The notes: generated by a model from the sequence alone, not told the origin. A stretch of 9,297 nt of DNA from an uncultured Bacteroidia bacterium (GCA_902795785.1 CADBMK010000168.1:1-9297); one strand, 5' to 3'; counted from the first letter of the stretch, positions 1-7,451 are shown. A program made the numbers and translations.

Positions 1-828
1 AGCCTTGTCGGTAGCTTCACGAAGCCATGCTCCGTGCGTGGCTGCGTAGAAGTGCATCGTGTACATTATGTTGCCGTAGTCCATGACAGGGAAGCGTGCA
101 GGGAGGTCCACTCTCTGGTCCCAGCTCGGACAGCCCATAAGGATCAGGGGCTGACGGTCGTCAATTGCCGTAATCGTTGCTATGATTTCTTCAGCATAGG
201 CTTTGAGATCCATCCAGTAGCCGAACATCGCGTCGTCAACGGAGAGGTCGGAATACGGATCTTCGCTGCCGTTTTCGAAGGAGTAGCATACAGGCTCGTT
301 GAAGATTTCGTAGATCACGTTCGGAACTCCCTTGTATCTTGTCGCGATTTCAGTGAAGAACTTCTTAGCTTCCTCAAGATGCATGACGTGAGAGTGCCAG
401 TCCACGATGACGTAGCAATTATTCGCGATTGCAGCATCGATGACATTGACTGCACATTCGATGGCGAAGTCGTGTTCACCCATATATCCGTCGTGGATGT
501 CAGGGTTGTCAGCCTTGGCGTGTGAGTCGGCGCCTATGGCTGCGCGGAAAATATTCGCTCCCCAGTTTTCAGCAAGGTAGGTGACGGCTTTCGCATTATA
601 GAATCTTGGCCAGATGTTGTGCCAGCCGAAACTTATGCCTCTGAATACTGCAGGCGTGCCGTCTTCGAAGACGAGATTTGTGCCTACGACCTTGAGCGCC
701 TGGACCTGCTTGACCTCGGCAGCTTTCTTTTCCGTTCCTTTTATGATAATGAATGCGGCTTCTGCTACGAGAATCAGCGCAAGAATTGCCAGCGCCTTTT
801 TCATTATTTCCGGTATTTCCTTGAACAT
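1..828 (-). CDS. GH5 subfamily-2-like endo-glucanase/mannanase, N-terminal 276 residues (3' end outside window)
   Basis: The frame is open from the ATG at 828 to the left edge, so the C-terminal part and the nucleophile Glu are not visible. The start at 828 is 4 bp after the symporter stop. An ATG at 804 (MKKALAILAL) is an equally possible start and gives a cleaner signal sequence. A hydrophobic segment (ALAILALILVAEAAFIII) near residues 12-29 has no lipobox Cys, unlike the other secreted enzymes here, so it is either a cleaved signal peptide or a membrane anchor. GH5_2 hallmarks follow: RGISFGWHNIW (63-73), NWGANIFRA (89-97), YVIVDWHSH (139-147), VPNVIYEIFNEP with acid/base E178, MGCPSWDQ, and YTMHFYAATHGAWLRE. 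Subfamily 2 is mostly beta-1,4-glucanases with some activity on glucomannan. About 20 extra residues follow the NEP motif compared with Bacillus Cel5 enzymes. In this operon it most likely attacks the glucose-containing parts of glucomannan (inference). Confidence 0.85.
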   Translation of the reverse strand, partial: MFKEIPEIMKKALAILALILVAEAAFIIIKGTEKKAAEVKQVQALKVVGTNLVFEDGTPAVFRGISFGWHNIWPRFYNAKAVTYLAENWGANIFRAAIGADSHAKADNPDIHDGYMGEHDFAIECAVNVIDAAIANNCYVIVDWHSHVMHLEEAKKFFTEIATRYKGVPNVIYEIFNEPVCYSFENGSEDPYSDLSVDDAMFGYWMDLKAYAEEIIATITAIDDRQPLILMGCPSWDQRVDLPARFPVMDYGNIMYTMHFYAATHGAWLREATDKA

Positions 829-832
829 GGCC

Positions 833-2218
833 TTATTTGAGATTACGTTTTACACTCAGTTCTTCCTGGATAGCCTGCATTCTCTTCTTTGTAAGAGGGT
901 AGAAGAAGATGATGATGATTGCAACGGCGGAAACGCCGGCAGGTATCCAGCTCATAAGCAGTTTGATGCCGTTGACGGCTTCAGGAGTCTGTATGGCTCC
1001 GGCTGCCGTGTTGTAACCGAAGGCGCCAAGCATTGCCGTGAGGGCGAGACCTCCGAAGGCTCCTCCGAATTTCTGCGCCATTGAGGCGGAAGAGAAGATG
1101 AGACCTGTGGATGCTGTGCCGTCGCGGTTCTCGGCATAGTCAGAAACATCAGCGTACATACTCCATACCAGAGGAGAAATAATACCTGTGAAGATGCTGA
1201 TAATAACCTGAAGGATGACCATAAGCCAATATCCTGTTCCGGAAACAGGAACGTAGAAGAACATGACGCTCAGTACTATCAGCGCTGCGAATGAAAGCAG
1301 GTATGTGTTCTTCTTTCCGAGGTATTTCGCTATAGGCGTGGCAAGGGCCACTCCCAACATATTGCAGACCTCTCCGATTGAGAGGAAGAGACCCGCATAG
1401 AAGAGGAAGGTCATTCCCTTGAACTCCAGGTGTACGTTCTGCCCTATGATATCGTTGAAGTAGTATGCTACGGCGGAACCGCGTACGGTGTTGAAGAGGT
1501 TCGAACAGAGAGCCGCTCCGATGAGAATCCACCAAGGCGCGTTCTTGAGAAGGCTCTTGAAGTCGGATCCGATGGATGCCGTCGATTCATTGTGGATCTT
1601 CTCTTTCGTGAGGCCGAAGCACAGTAGGAAAAGCACGAAGCATAAGAAGGCTATTACCATCATTGCGTGCAGCCAGCCTGCAGGCGTGTTGTATCCTCCG
1701 AGATGGTTGCACAGAGGCTCCCAGCAGAAGAGTGCCACGAAACTGCCTGCATATGCGAAGAACATACGGAATGAACTGAGGACTGTCTTTGAATCGCTGT
1801 CGTCAGTCATCACTCCGAGCATCGCTCCATAAGGCACGTTTATGCCCGTATAGACCGTCATCATCATAATGTAGGTGATGTAGGCCCAGACGAGTTTCAT
1901 CGTCTCCGTAGCGTTCGGAGTCGTGAAGAGGAATATTCCGCTGAGCGCGAACGGGAGTGCCATAATCAGCAGATAAGGGCGGTATTTGCCCCATCTTGTC
2001 CTGGTGCGGTCTGCCAGGACTCCCATCATTGGATCTGAAACGGCATCCCAGATTCTCGTCACTACGAGAAGGATTCCGACCTGGTCAAGTCGAAGTCCGA
2101 ATATATTTGTGTAGAAGAATGGCAGGTAGTACGAGAAAATCTTCCAGAACATCGAAGAACTCATATCTCCGAAGCCGTAACCTACCTTCTCCAGGAAACT
2201 AGTTTTAATGTTGGTCAT
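833..2218 (-). CDS. GPH-family (MFS) sugar:cation symporter, probable mannobiose importer
   Basis: A protein of 461 residues with about 12 predicted hydrophobic membrane segments, in the inner membrane. The GPH (glycoside-pentoside-hexuronide:cation symporter) signatures are present: RIWDAVSDPMMGVLADRT with D58 and D62 in the second helix region, then RTRWGKYRPYLL in the first cytoplasmic loop, and NVPYGAM near residue 127. These Asp residues belong to the cation site in MelB-type symporters. The ATG at 2218 lies 3 bp after the GH130 stop (TAA ATC ATG), with an A-rich leader and no Shine-Dalgarno. Its place directly after GH130 matches the transporter that follows mannosylglucose phosphorylase in B. 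fragilis. Import of beta-1,4-mannobiose or mannosyl-glucose is therefore inferred from context; the family alone does not fix the substrate. The C-terminal tail (KKRMQAIQEELSVKRNLK) is basic and cytoplasmic. Confidence 0.92.
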   Translation of the reverse strand: MTNIKTSFLEKVGYGFGDMSSSMFWKIFSYYLPFFYTNIFGLRLDQVGILLVVTRIWDAVSDPMMGVLADRTRTRWGKYRPYLLIMALPFALSGIFLFTTPNATETMKLVWAYITYIMMMTVYTGINVPYGAMLGVMTDDSDSKTVLSSFRMFFAYAGSFVALFCWEPLCNHLGGYNTPAGWLHAMMVIAFLCFVLFLLCFGLTKEKIHNESTASIGSDFKSLLKNAPWWILIGAALCSNLFNTVRGSAVAYYFNDIIGQNVHLEFKGMTFLFYAGLFLSIGEVCNMLGVALATPIAKYLGKKNTYLLSFAALIVLSVMFFYVPVSGTGYWLMVILQVIISIFTGIISPLVWSMYADVSDYAENRDGTASTGLIFSSASMAQKFGGAFGGLALTAMLGAFGYNTAAGAIQTPEAVNGIKLLMSWIPAGVSAVAIIIIFFYPLTKKRMQAIQEELSVKRNLK

Positions 2219-2221
2219 GAT

Positions 2222-3379
2222 TTATTTATTGAGGTTCTTGTCAATGAGGCGGTTGAGTCTTTCTACGGTGAGCCCTGTGCGGAGCCCGTCAGGTTCTGTG
2301 TTCATACAGTAGTCAACAAGTTTGTCCACGCTTGAAGTCGCAACGTGCATCCTCGTATCCGATGAAGCGTAGTAGATGAAGACCTTGCCGTCCTCGTCAG
2401 CAATCCAACCGTTAGAGAAGGTGACGTTCATTACGTCTCCGATGAATTCCTCTCCCTCCGGAGCGATGAAGAACCCGGCAGGAGCCGCGATGACCTTCGT
2501 AGGATCTTCCAAAGCCGTCATATACATATAGAGCACATAGCGGAGGCCTGAAGCGCAGCCGCGTACTCCGTGTGCGAGATGGAGCCATCCCTTGGCTGTC
2601 TTTATAGGATGAGGGCCTTCTCCATTCTTCACTTCGGTAATAGTGTGGTAATTGCGTGAAGATATAATTTTTTCGTCTTTTATTACGGCTTTGGTTATGT
2701 CGTCGACAAGTGCCCATCCGATTCCGCCGCCCTTGCCGGTGTCGATGAAGCCGTCCTGAGGACGGGTGTAGAAGGCGTCTTTGCCGTCAACGAACTCCGG
2801 ATGAAGAACTACGTTCCTCTGCTGGCTCTTGCTCTTGAGGTCCAGAAGCCTTTCCCAGGTCTTGAGGTCCTTTGTCCTGGCAATCCCGCAGGCTGCTGTA
2901 GCGGCTGAAAGGTCGCTTTCTGCCTCGTGGTCCTTGCGTTCAACGCAGAAAAGGCCGTAAATCCAGCCGTCTTCGTGACGCGTGAGGCGCATATCGTAGA
3001 TGTTGGTGGCAGGCTCGCCATATTCAGGCATGGTTATGGGCCTGTCCCAGAAGCGGAAATTGTCTATTCCGTTGGGACTCTCTGCAACAGCAAAGAAGGA
3101 TTTGCGGTCTGCTGCTTCAACTCTTACTACGAGTATGTATTTGTCGCCCCACTTTATTGCGCCACTGTTGAAGGCGGCGTGGATACCGAACCTTTCTTCC
3201 AGATATGGATTCGTCTTCTCGTTCAGGTCATATCTCCAGAAAAGGGGAGCGTGTTCACCTGTGAGAACCGGGTATTTGTATCTTTCATAGATCCCGTTGA
3301 CGTAGAGGGGTTGATTTTTGCGGCTGATGAGGTTTTCGTGTTCTTCCTCAAGCCATTTGAGTCGTTCGTTGAAATTCAT
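2222..3379 (-). CDS. 4-O-beta-D-mannosyl-D-glucose phosphorylase (GH130_1)
   Basis: A cytoplasmic enzyme of 385 residues without a signal peptide. It splits beta-mannosyl-1,4-glucose with phosphate into mannose-1-phosphate and glucose. The frame stays open upstream to 3637, but the ATG at 3379 (MNFNERLKWL) follows the GH26 stop by 1 bp and gives the family's usual length of about 390. Strongly conserved GH130_1 stretches are present: GEHAPLFWRYDLNEKTNP, DRKSFFAVAESPNGIDNFRF, SQQRNVVLHPEFVDGK and VFIYYASSDTRMHVATS. The probable general acid is D129 in NIYDMRLT, equivalent to D131 of the B. fragilis enzyme. The similarity to that enzyme is close enough to prefer subfamily 1 over the mannooligosaccharide phosphorylases of subfamily 2. 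Its substrate needs a mannobiose 2-epimerase, which is not encoded in this window. The MFS gene starts 3 bp after its stop. Confidence 0.94.
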   Translation of the reverse strand: MNFNERLKWLEEEHENLISRKNQPLYVNGIYERYKYPVLTGEHAPLFWRYDLNEKTNPYLEERFGIHAAFNSGAIKWGDKYILVVRVEAADRKSFFAVAESPNGIDNFRFWDRPITMPEYGEPATNIYDMRLTRHEDGWIYGLFCVERKDHEAESDLSAATAACGIARTKDLKTWERLLDLKSKSQQRNVVLHPEFVDGKDAFYTRPQDGFIDTGKGGGIGWALVDDITKAVIKDEKIISSRNYHTITEVKNGEGPHPIKTAKGWLHLAHGVRGCASGLRYVLYMYMTALEDPTKVIAAPAGFFIAPEGEEFIGDVMNVTFSNGWIADEDGKVFIYYASSDTRMHVATSSVDKLVDYCMNTEPDGLRTGLTVERLNRLIDKNLNK

Positions 3380-3380
3380 T

Positions 3381-4439
3381 TTATCGTTTGTTAATATTAT
3401 CGAGGAATAATGTATTAGGGAGGCTTTCAAACAGTCTGAAGTTTTCTTCGCAGACTGCACCGGGGAATGGAGCGTAGAAATGAGTTTCCCTGTCACAGGC
3501 ATTTCTCCAGGTGAGCACATAGCAGATGCCGCTGTCCTTGATGGCATCGTCAAGTACGTCAGTCCACCATTTAGGCTCAGGGATTCCTTCGAGTCCTGTT
3601 TCCGTAAGGGCGAAGAGTTTACCGTGTTCTGCGGCAAGCTCTCTTATGTAGCCGAGCCTGTTCTTCAGCAGAGACATGAAACCTTCTTTTTCTCCCTTCT
3701 GATAGGCGTCAAGTCCGAGGATGTCGATGATGCCGTCGCCAGGGTAGCGGGACATATATTCCTCCTTGTCCACGTCGCCGTTAGGGGAGAACGCCCATAC
3801 GAGACCCTTGAGTCCCCGCTCGTTTACCATATAGTCGTATGTCATTTCCCAGAGTTTCTGATACTGCTCTGCGGTGCAGAGGCTGCCTCCCCACCAGAAC
3901 CAGCTTGCATAGTTCTCGTGCCAGGGACGGAAGATTACTCCGTCGCCTCCGTTGACGCTTTCCAGAAGGTCTGCGGCTCTCTTGAGCCATTCCCTGAACA
4001 TCTCGTGTTTTGCTTCGCCGGGCATCACGGATTTCACGGCTTCATCCGAAGAAACGTCCCAGGCATCTCCTCCGGTAAGAGGGTTGCGCGGATGCCAGGA
4101 GAAGGTCACGATGCCGCCATTTTCAATATGGGCGTTAGCCATTCTGACCATATAGTCGAAAGGCACCTTGTCCAGGTTGAGGGAATCTCCAAGCTCGATT
4201 CTTCCGAGGTCGAAACCTATGATTGCCGGATACTGGCCGCAGACATCCTTCACGTCACTTCTGCCTTCTTCGAGATACCAGCGATGACCATAGCTGAGGT
4301 CGTCCTGATGGGCATACATATATGCTCCGTTTTCAGAAGCCTTGGAAAGCCTTCCGAGAGTTGAATAATCTTCAGCCACCTTAGGGCTGCAAGCTGCAAT
4401 CATAAACGATGTTGCTAGAAGTAAATAACTATGGCGCAT
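3381..4439 (-). CDS. GH26 beta-mannanase lipoprotein, ManA/Man26 type
   Basis: A protein of 352 residues, close to the size of single-domain Bacteroides GH26 mannanases that release mannobiose. The ATG at 4439 (MRHSYLLLAT) gives a signal peptide with lipobox IAAC and Cys17. A TTG at 4457 would add only MKQFTT and is less likely. The GH26 barrel follows directly, with no Ig domain. The acid/base Glu is E175 in FRPWHE, followed by the family signature WFWWGG, and the nucleophile is E280 in ALTETG. The sequence after the Cys (SPKVAEDYS) has a weaker acidic patch than in the two large lipoproteins, so a periplasmic-side location is plausible but unproven. The first 11 bp overlap the end of the GH5 gene, and the stop is 1 bp before the GH130 start. 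The order GH26, GH130, transporter matches the B. fragilis ManA locus, which supports a role in making mannobiose for import. Confidence 0.93.
   Translation of the reverse strand: MRHSYLLLATSFMIAACSPKVAEDYSTLGRLSKASENGAYMYAHQDDLSYGHRWYLEEGRSDVKDVCGQYPAIIGFDLGRIELGDSLNLDKVPFDYMVRMANAHIENGGIVTFSWHPRNPLTGGDAWDVSSDEAVKSVMPGEAKHEMFREWLKRAADLLESVNGGDGVIFRPWHENYASWFWWGGSLCTAEQYQKLWEMTYDYMVNERGLKGLVWAFSPNGDVDKEEYMSRYPGDGIIDILGLDAYQKGEKEGFMSLLKNRLGYIRELAAEHGKLFALTETGLEGIPEPKWWTDVLDDAIKDSGICYVLTWRNACDRETHFYAPFPGAVCEENFRLFESLPNTLFLDNINKR
4429..4439 (-). promoter_or_regulatory. 11-bp stop/start overlap coupling GH5 and GH26 translation
   Basis: The minus-strand sequence ATGCGCCATAG holds both the ATG of the short GH26 and the TAG of the GH5 in another frame. 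No Shine-Dalgarno precedes it, so re-initiation by ribosomes finishing GH5 is the likely way the GH26 is translated. Confidence 0.6.
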
Positions 4440-5991
4440 TGTTGTAAACTGTTTCAAGTGTATAATTTGAGTCCGTGTTTGTCATACCCTTGACCATGAC
4501 CGGTACTATCGTAGCGCCTGCTCCGATGTATTCTCCTGTGCCGTGGTTGACAAGACCGAAACTTTCTCCGGTAGTCGAACCGGTGACTCCGTTGTCCCAG
4601 AAGAAAGCAGAAATTCCGAATGTCCTGGCAGCCTTGGCCATATACTCCAGATAGTATGCCCGGTAGCTCTCATCTGTCTTTTCAACCGCTCCGAATTCTC
4701 CCATATAGACAGGAATGCCCTTTGATACGAATTTCGTGTAATAGCGGCTCAGCATCATTCTGGCTTCTGCTTCCCCGGTAGGAGCCTTGCTGGTCTTTGC
4801 AGTATGTCCCCACTGCTGGTAGGTGTTCTTCTGACAGAAGTCAGATGGATCGTAGCAGTGGAATCCGACCATTACGTGGTCATCTTCAGGAACTTCTATG
4901 TACTGGACAGTAAGGGTCGAATTTGCGGCATAACCTGCGATTCCGAGCCAGCGGGTGGCGTTGTTTCCTCCGGTTGCACGTACTGCATCCACGAAGGCCT
5001 GATTCCACTCATTGATTACGTCAGTCTGTGCTGTAGGGTTGGCCCGAAAGTCTGCCGACCATCCCCATCCTCCGTCGTGGAGCTCGTTGAACGGTTCGAA
5101 GATGAGCCAGTCGCCTTCATTTTTGAAGCGGTTTGCAATCTGGGTCCACATCTTTACGATCTGGTCCTGGATTTCAGCCTTTTTCGCAGCGCTTTTGGCT
5201 GCCGATGCCACATCAAGCCAGTGACCGTCGTTGTTGCATTCGTCGTGGTGTGTGTTGATGATGGCGTTGAGGCCGGCTGTCTTTGCATAGCCCGCTATTT
5301 CAGCGACTCTTTCAAGCCATTCGGTCTCGAGCGTATAATCCGGAGCTTCTCCGAAATGTCCCAGCCAGGTAACAGGGATTCTGACAGAACTGAATCCATA
5401 TTCCTTGAGTTTGGTGAAGAGGGCCTGGGTCGCCTTAGGGTTGCCCCATATCGTTTCGCCGGCAACTCCGTTCGAGAATGCATCCATCTGGTTGCCGAGG
5501 TTCCATCCGAGCCCGAGTTTTTTCATCATTGTCCAGGCCGCGTTGCCATTATCGACAGGCGTGGCTTCTGTCTCTTCTTCCTCTGTGGTGAAACTGAATG
5601 ATATGGCTTTAGCTATGTTGTTGTCGTATCCGCTGATGGTTCCTTCCGGGAAGGACACCGTGTATGTGGTCCCGTTTACGAGTCCCGTTACCGTGAGGAT
5701 AATTGTAGTGGCGTTCGCCACTATCTTGGAAACAGTAGCGGCAGTGCCGTCCGAGGCGGTCACGGAGATTCTTCCTTTATTCGCCGATGGACAATATACG
5801 TTCCGGTCCATCGTCACGCTTATCGTGAAGGGTGAAGAAATGGCCACAGGCGTGGCTCCGTCTGCAGGTACCGAGGAAACCATCAAAGGAGTCTCTCCTG
5901 TTTGCGGAGTATCCGGATCTTCTTTGCCGGAACTGCTGCATGCTGCAAACATTATTGCAGTACAAAGCATTGCGTATAACATTTTCTTCAT
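4429..5991 (-). CDS. GH5 endo-beta-glycanase lipoprotein (GH5_4-like) with N-terminal Ig-like domain
   Basis: A protein of 520 residues. The start chosen is the ATG at 5991 (MKKMLYAML), which opens directly into a signal peptide with lipobox FAAC and Cys18. An upstream ATG at 6039 would add 16 residues before the signal and overlap the previous gene by 38 bp, so it is rejected. SSSGKEDPD after the Cys resembles the surface-export signal. A Big_5-like domain occupies about 35-135 and an acidic linker (TEEEETEATP) about 136-145. The GH5 barrel begins near GLGWNLGNQMD (160-170). Catalytic landmarks are THHD (H248, H249), acid/base E303 in FEPFNE, nucleophile E432 in YMGEFG, and W466 in FFWDNG. 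GH5 covers cellulase, mannanase and xyloglucanase activities. The overall pattern looks like GH5_4, but I cannot fix the subfamily. In this locus, cutting glucomannan or mannan is the best inference. The stop codon overlaps the start of the next GH26 gene. Confidence 0.9.
   Translation of the reverse strand: MKKMLYAMLCTAIMFAACSSSGKEDPDTPQTGETPLMVSSVPADGATPVAISSPFTISVTMDRNVYCPSANKGRISVTASDGTAATVSKIVANATTIILTVTGLVNGTTYTVSFPEGTISGYDNNIAKAISFSFTTEEEETEATPVDNGNAAWTMMKKLGLGWNLGNQMDAFSNGVAGETIWGNPKATQALFTKLKEYGFSSVRIPVTWLGHFGEAPDYTLETEWLERVAEIAGYAKTAGLNAIINTHHDECNNDGHWLDVASAAKSAAKKAEIQDQIVKMWTQIANRFKNEGDWLIFEPFNELHDGGWGWSADFRANPTAQTDVINEWNQAFVDAVRATGGNNATRWLGIAGYAANSTLTVQYIEVPEDDHVMVGFHCYDPSDFCQKNTYQQWGHTAKTSKAPTGEAEARMMLSRYYTKFVSKGIPVYMGEFGAVEKTDESYRAYYLEYMAKAARTFGISAFFWDNGVTGSTTGESFGLVNHGTGEYIGAGATIVPVMVKGMTNTDSNYTLETVYNNAP
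5587..5889 (-). repeat. Big_5-like Ig module, copy 2 (in the GH5)
   Basis: Codes for residues 35-135 of the GH5 protein and is the counterpart of 7037-7330. It keeps NVYCPSA, ATVSKI and SFPEGTISGY and aligns over its whole length. The main difference is a few extra residues after GRISV. The barrels downstream belong to different GH families, so only this module is shared. Confidence 0.85.
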
Positions 5992-6001
5992 TGTCTTCTG
6001 T

Positions 6002-7438
6002 TTAAATTGTTGAAGGCATATCGTCCCTGTTGAGGACATAACTGTTGGTAAGACCTGCTCTCCATGTGGCAGCCGTGTTCCAGCCGCTAGTCAGTCCGAT
6101 GTCTTCCCAGCCTAAGAAGTAGAGCCAAGGAGCTCCTTCTTCAAAATATTTGTCAGGACCAAGCAAGCTGCCGCATTCCGAGATCGTCACCATTTTCTTT
6201 CCTTCCACGGAGTTGTTCACGAGCTTGAATATATCGCTCTGTGATGTACCTCCTTCGACATAGAGGTCTGCTCCCACGATGTCCACATAATCATTTCCGG
6301 GATACCATTCCTTCAGATATGACACGTCGGCTTTCTTTCCTGCTGATGAAGTCTGGGCTGTCCATACCCAGATAAGGTTGTTTAGTCCGTATGTATTTTC
6401 AAGTTTGTCTCTGAGATATTTCCAGAGGTTTACGCAAGGGGTTGCGCCCTTTGTGCCCCACCAGAACCAGGCTCCCCAGGTATAGTCTCCTGCAGCCTCG
6501 TGGAGAGGACGGAAGAGAACGGGGATGTCGGCGTCCTGTAGGAGTTTGAGTTTTGTTCCGACTGAGTCGATGAGGGCGTCGAGGACTTCGTGCTCCCAGG
6601 TGCCGTCAGTCAGTGCATTTTCAATGTCGAATGTCGTCGTGCTGCCGTTGTGTTTGCCCGGAGCGTAGAAGCCCCAGGTATCGTTTGCGGCGCCTTTGCT
6701 TGACGGAACATTCCAATGCCATCCAATCTGGATGATGTTTCCTGCATCGTGCGCGTTTTTGATGACGCTGATGTCATCGTAGTCAGGATCCCAGTTCGTA
6801 TCACCCCAATGGACGAAGAGATAGTCGAATCCTACGATTGCAGGGTATTCGCCGGCATACGTGTACACTTCGTCAGTGAACGCCGTTGTCCAGGCTGTTC
6901 CTCCCATCGCTCCGGATATGGTCTTCTTCCCATATTGGCTGAGGAGGTATTCGTATAGGGCCTTTGTCTTTGCCGTGGCATTTGAATTAGTCAGGGAAGA
7001 CGCAGGATTCATATTGTATTCCACTGCCTTATACATTGTGAATGAAATGCTGATGGCGGCAGCGATATTGGATGAATAGCCGCTGATGGTTCCTTCAGGG
7101 AAAGACAGCGTATAGGTTTTGCCCGAACCTTCTTCAAGACCGGTCAGGGTAACCGTGATTGTCGTACCGTTGGCTATGATTTTAGAAACTGTCGCGTCAC
7201 CGGCCGTAATCTCAGACTTCTTCGCCGAAGGACAATACACGTTCTGGTCCATCGTGATCACGACGGACAGAGTCGTACCGGTAATGTCGGTGGCTCCGTT
7301 CGCAGGTGTTGAAGAAACGAGGGTTGGGGCAGCAGTGGTGTTGCCATCATCCGGAGTCGTATCTTCTTTGCTGCCGCATGAGGTGATCAATGCAGCCAAA
7401 GTCGCGATTATCGATAGGGGAAAAAGTCTTGTTTTCAT
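6002..7438 (-). CDS. GH26 endo-beta-1,4-mannanase, lipoprotein with N-terminal Ig-like (Big_5) domain
   Basis: A protein of 478 residues that would hydrolyse internal beta-1,4-mannosidic bonds. A signal peptide with lipobox ITSC puts the lipidated Cys at residue 21. The following GSKEDTTPDD is acidic, like the Bacteroidetes surface-export signal, so an outer-surface location is likely. Residues about 37-134 form a Big_5/SbsA-type Ig domain (STPANGAT start, TYTLSFPEGTISG near its end). The GH26 barrel covers about 145-478. The family's acid/base Glu is E314 in FRPLHE and the nucleophile is E421 in TISECG. WGAWFWWGTKG after the acid/base is also typical of the family. The ATG at 7438 is the only start that gives a proper signal peptide, and it has no clear Shine-Dalgarno. 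It is the first gene after the terminator, and 10 bp separate it from the GH5 gene. Family assignment is firm; mannan specificity follows from GH26 and the locus. Confidence 0.93.
   Translation of the reverse strand: MKTRLFPLSIIATLAALITSCGSKEDTTPDDGNTTAAPTLVSSTPANGATDITGTTLSVVITMDQNVYCPSAKKSEITAGDATVSKIIANGTTITVTLTGLEEGSGKTYTLSFPEGTISGYSSNIAAAISISFTMYKAVEYNMNPASSLTNSNATAKTKALYEYLLSQYGKKTISGAMGGTAWTTAFTDEVYTYAGEYPAIVGFDYLFVHWGDTNWDPDYDDISVIKNAHDAGNIIQIGWHWNVPSSKGAANDTWGFYAPGKHNGSTTTFDIENALTDGTWEHEVLDALIDSVGTKLKLLQDADIPVLFRPLHEAAGDYTWGAWFWWGTKGATPCVNLWKYLRDKLENTYGLNNLIWVWTAQTSSAGKKADVSYLKEWYPGNDYVDIVGADLYVEGGTSQSDIFKLVNNSVEGKKMVTISECGSLLGPDKYFEEGAPWLYFLGWEDIGLTSGWNTAATWRAGLTNSYVLNRDDMPSTI
7037..7330 (-). 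repeat. Big_5-like Ig module, copy 1 (in the large GH26)
   Basis: Codes for residues 37-134 of the large GH26. The matching module lies at 5587-5889 in the GH5 gene. Shared protein landmarks are NVYCPSA, ATVSKI and SFPEGTISGY. DNA identity is also high in places: a 35-bp stretch at 7221-7255 differs from 5780-5814 at only 3 positions, and 7080-7096 is identical to 5630-5646. Confidence 0.85.
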
Positions 7439-7451
7439 ATTATTTCAATAT

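Noticed and set aside
34..525. Plus-strand open frame of 163 codons
   Set aside because: It lies opposite the GH5_2-like coding region, which has clear family motifs and continues to the window edge.
3380..3637. In-frame 86-residue N-terminal extension of the GH130 gene
   Set aside because: It lies inside the short GH26 gene in another frame. GH130_1 proteins are about 390 residues, and the ATG at 3379 sits 1 bp after the GH26 stop.
3480..4364. Plus-strand open frame of 294 codons
   Set aside because: It is antisense to the short GH26, whose catalytic motifs are intact, and shows no recognisable domain. Long antisense frames arise from codon bias.
4440..4457. TTG start for the short GH26
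   Set aside because: The ATG at 4439 gives a better signal peptide and a compact overlap. TTG would add six residues with no benefit.
4804..5601. Plus-strand open frame of 265 codons
   Set aside because: It is antisense to the GH5 gene, has no domain-like pattern, and is explained by the codon use of the real gene.
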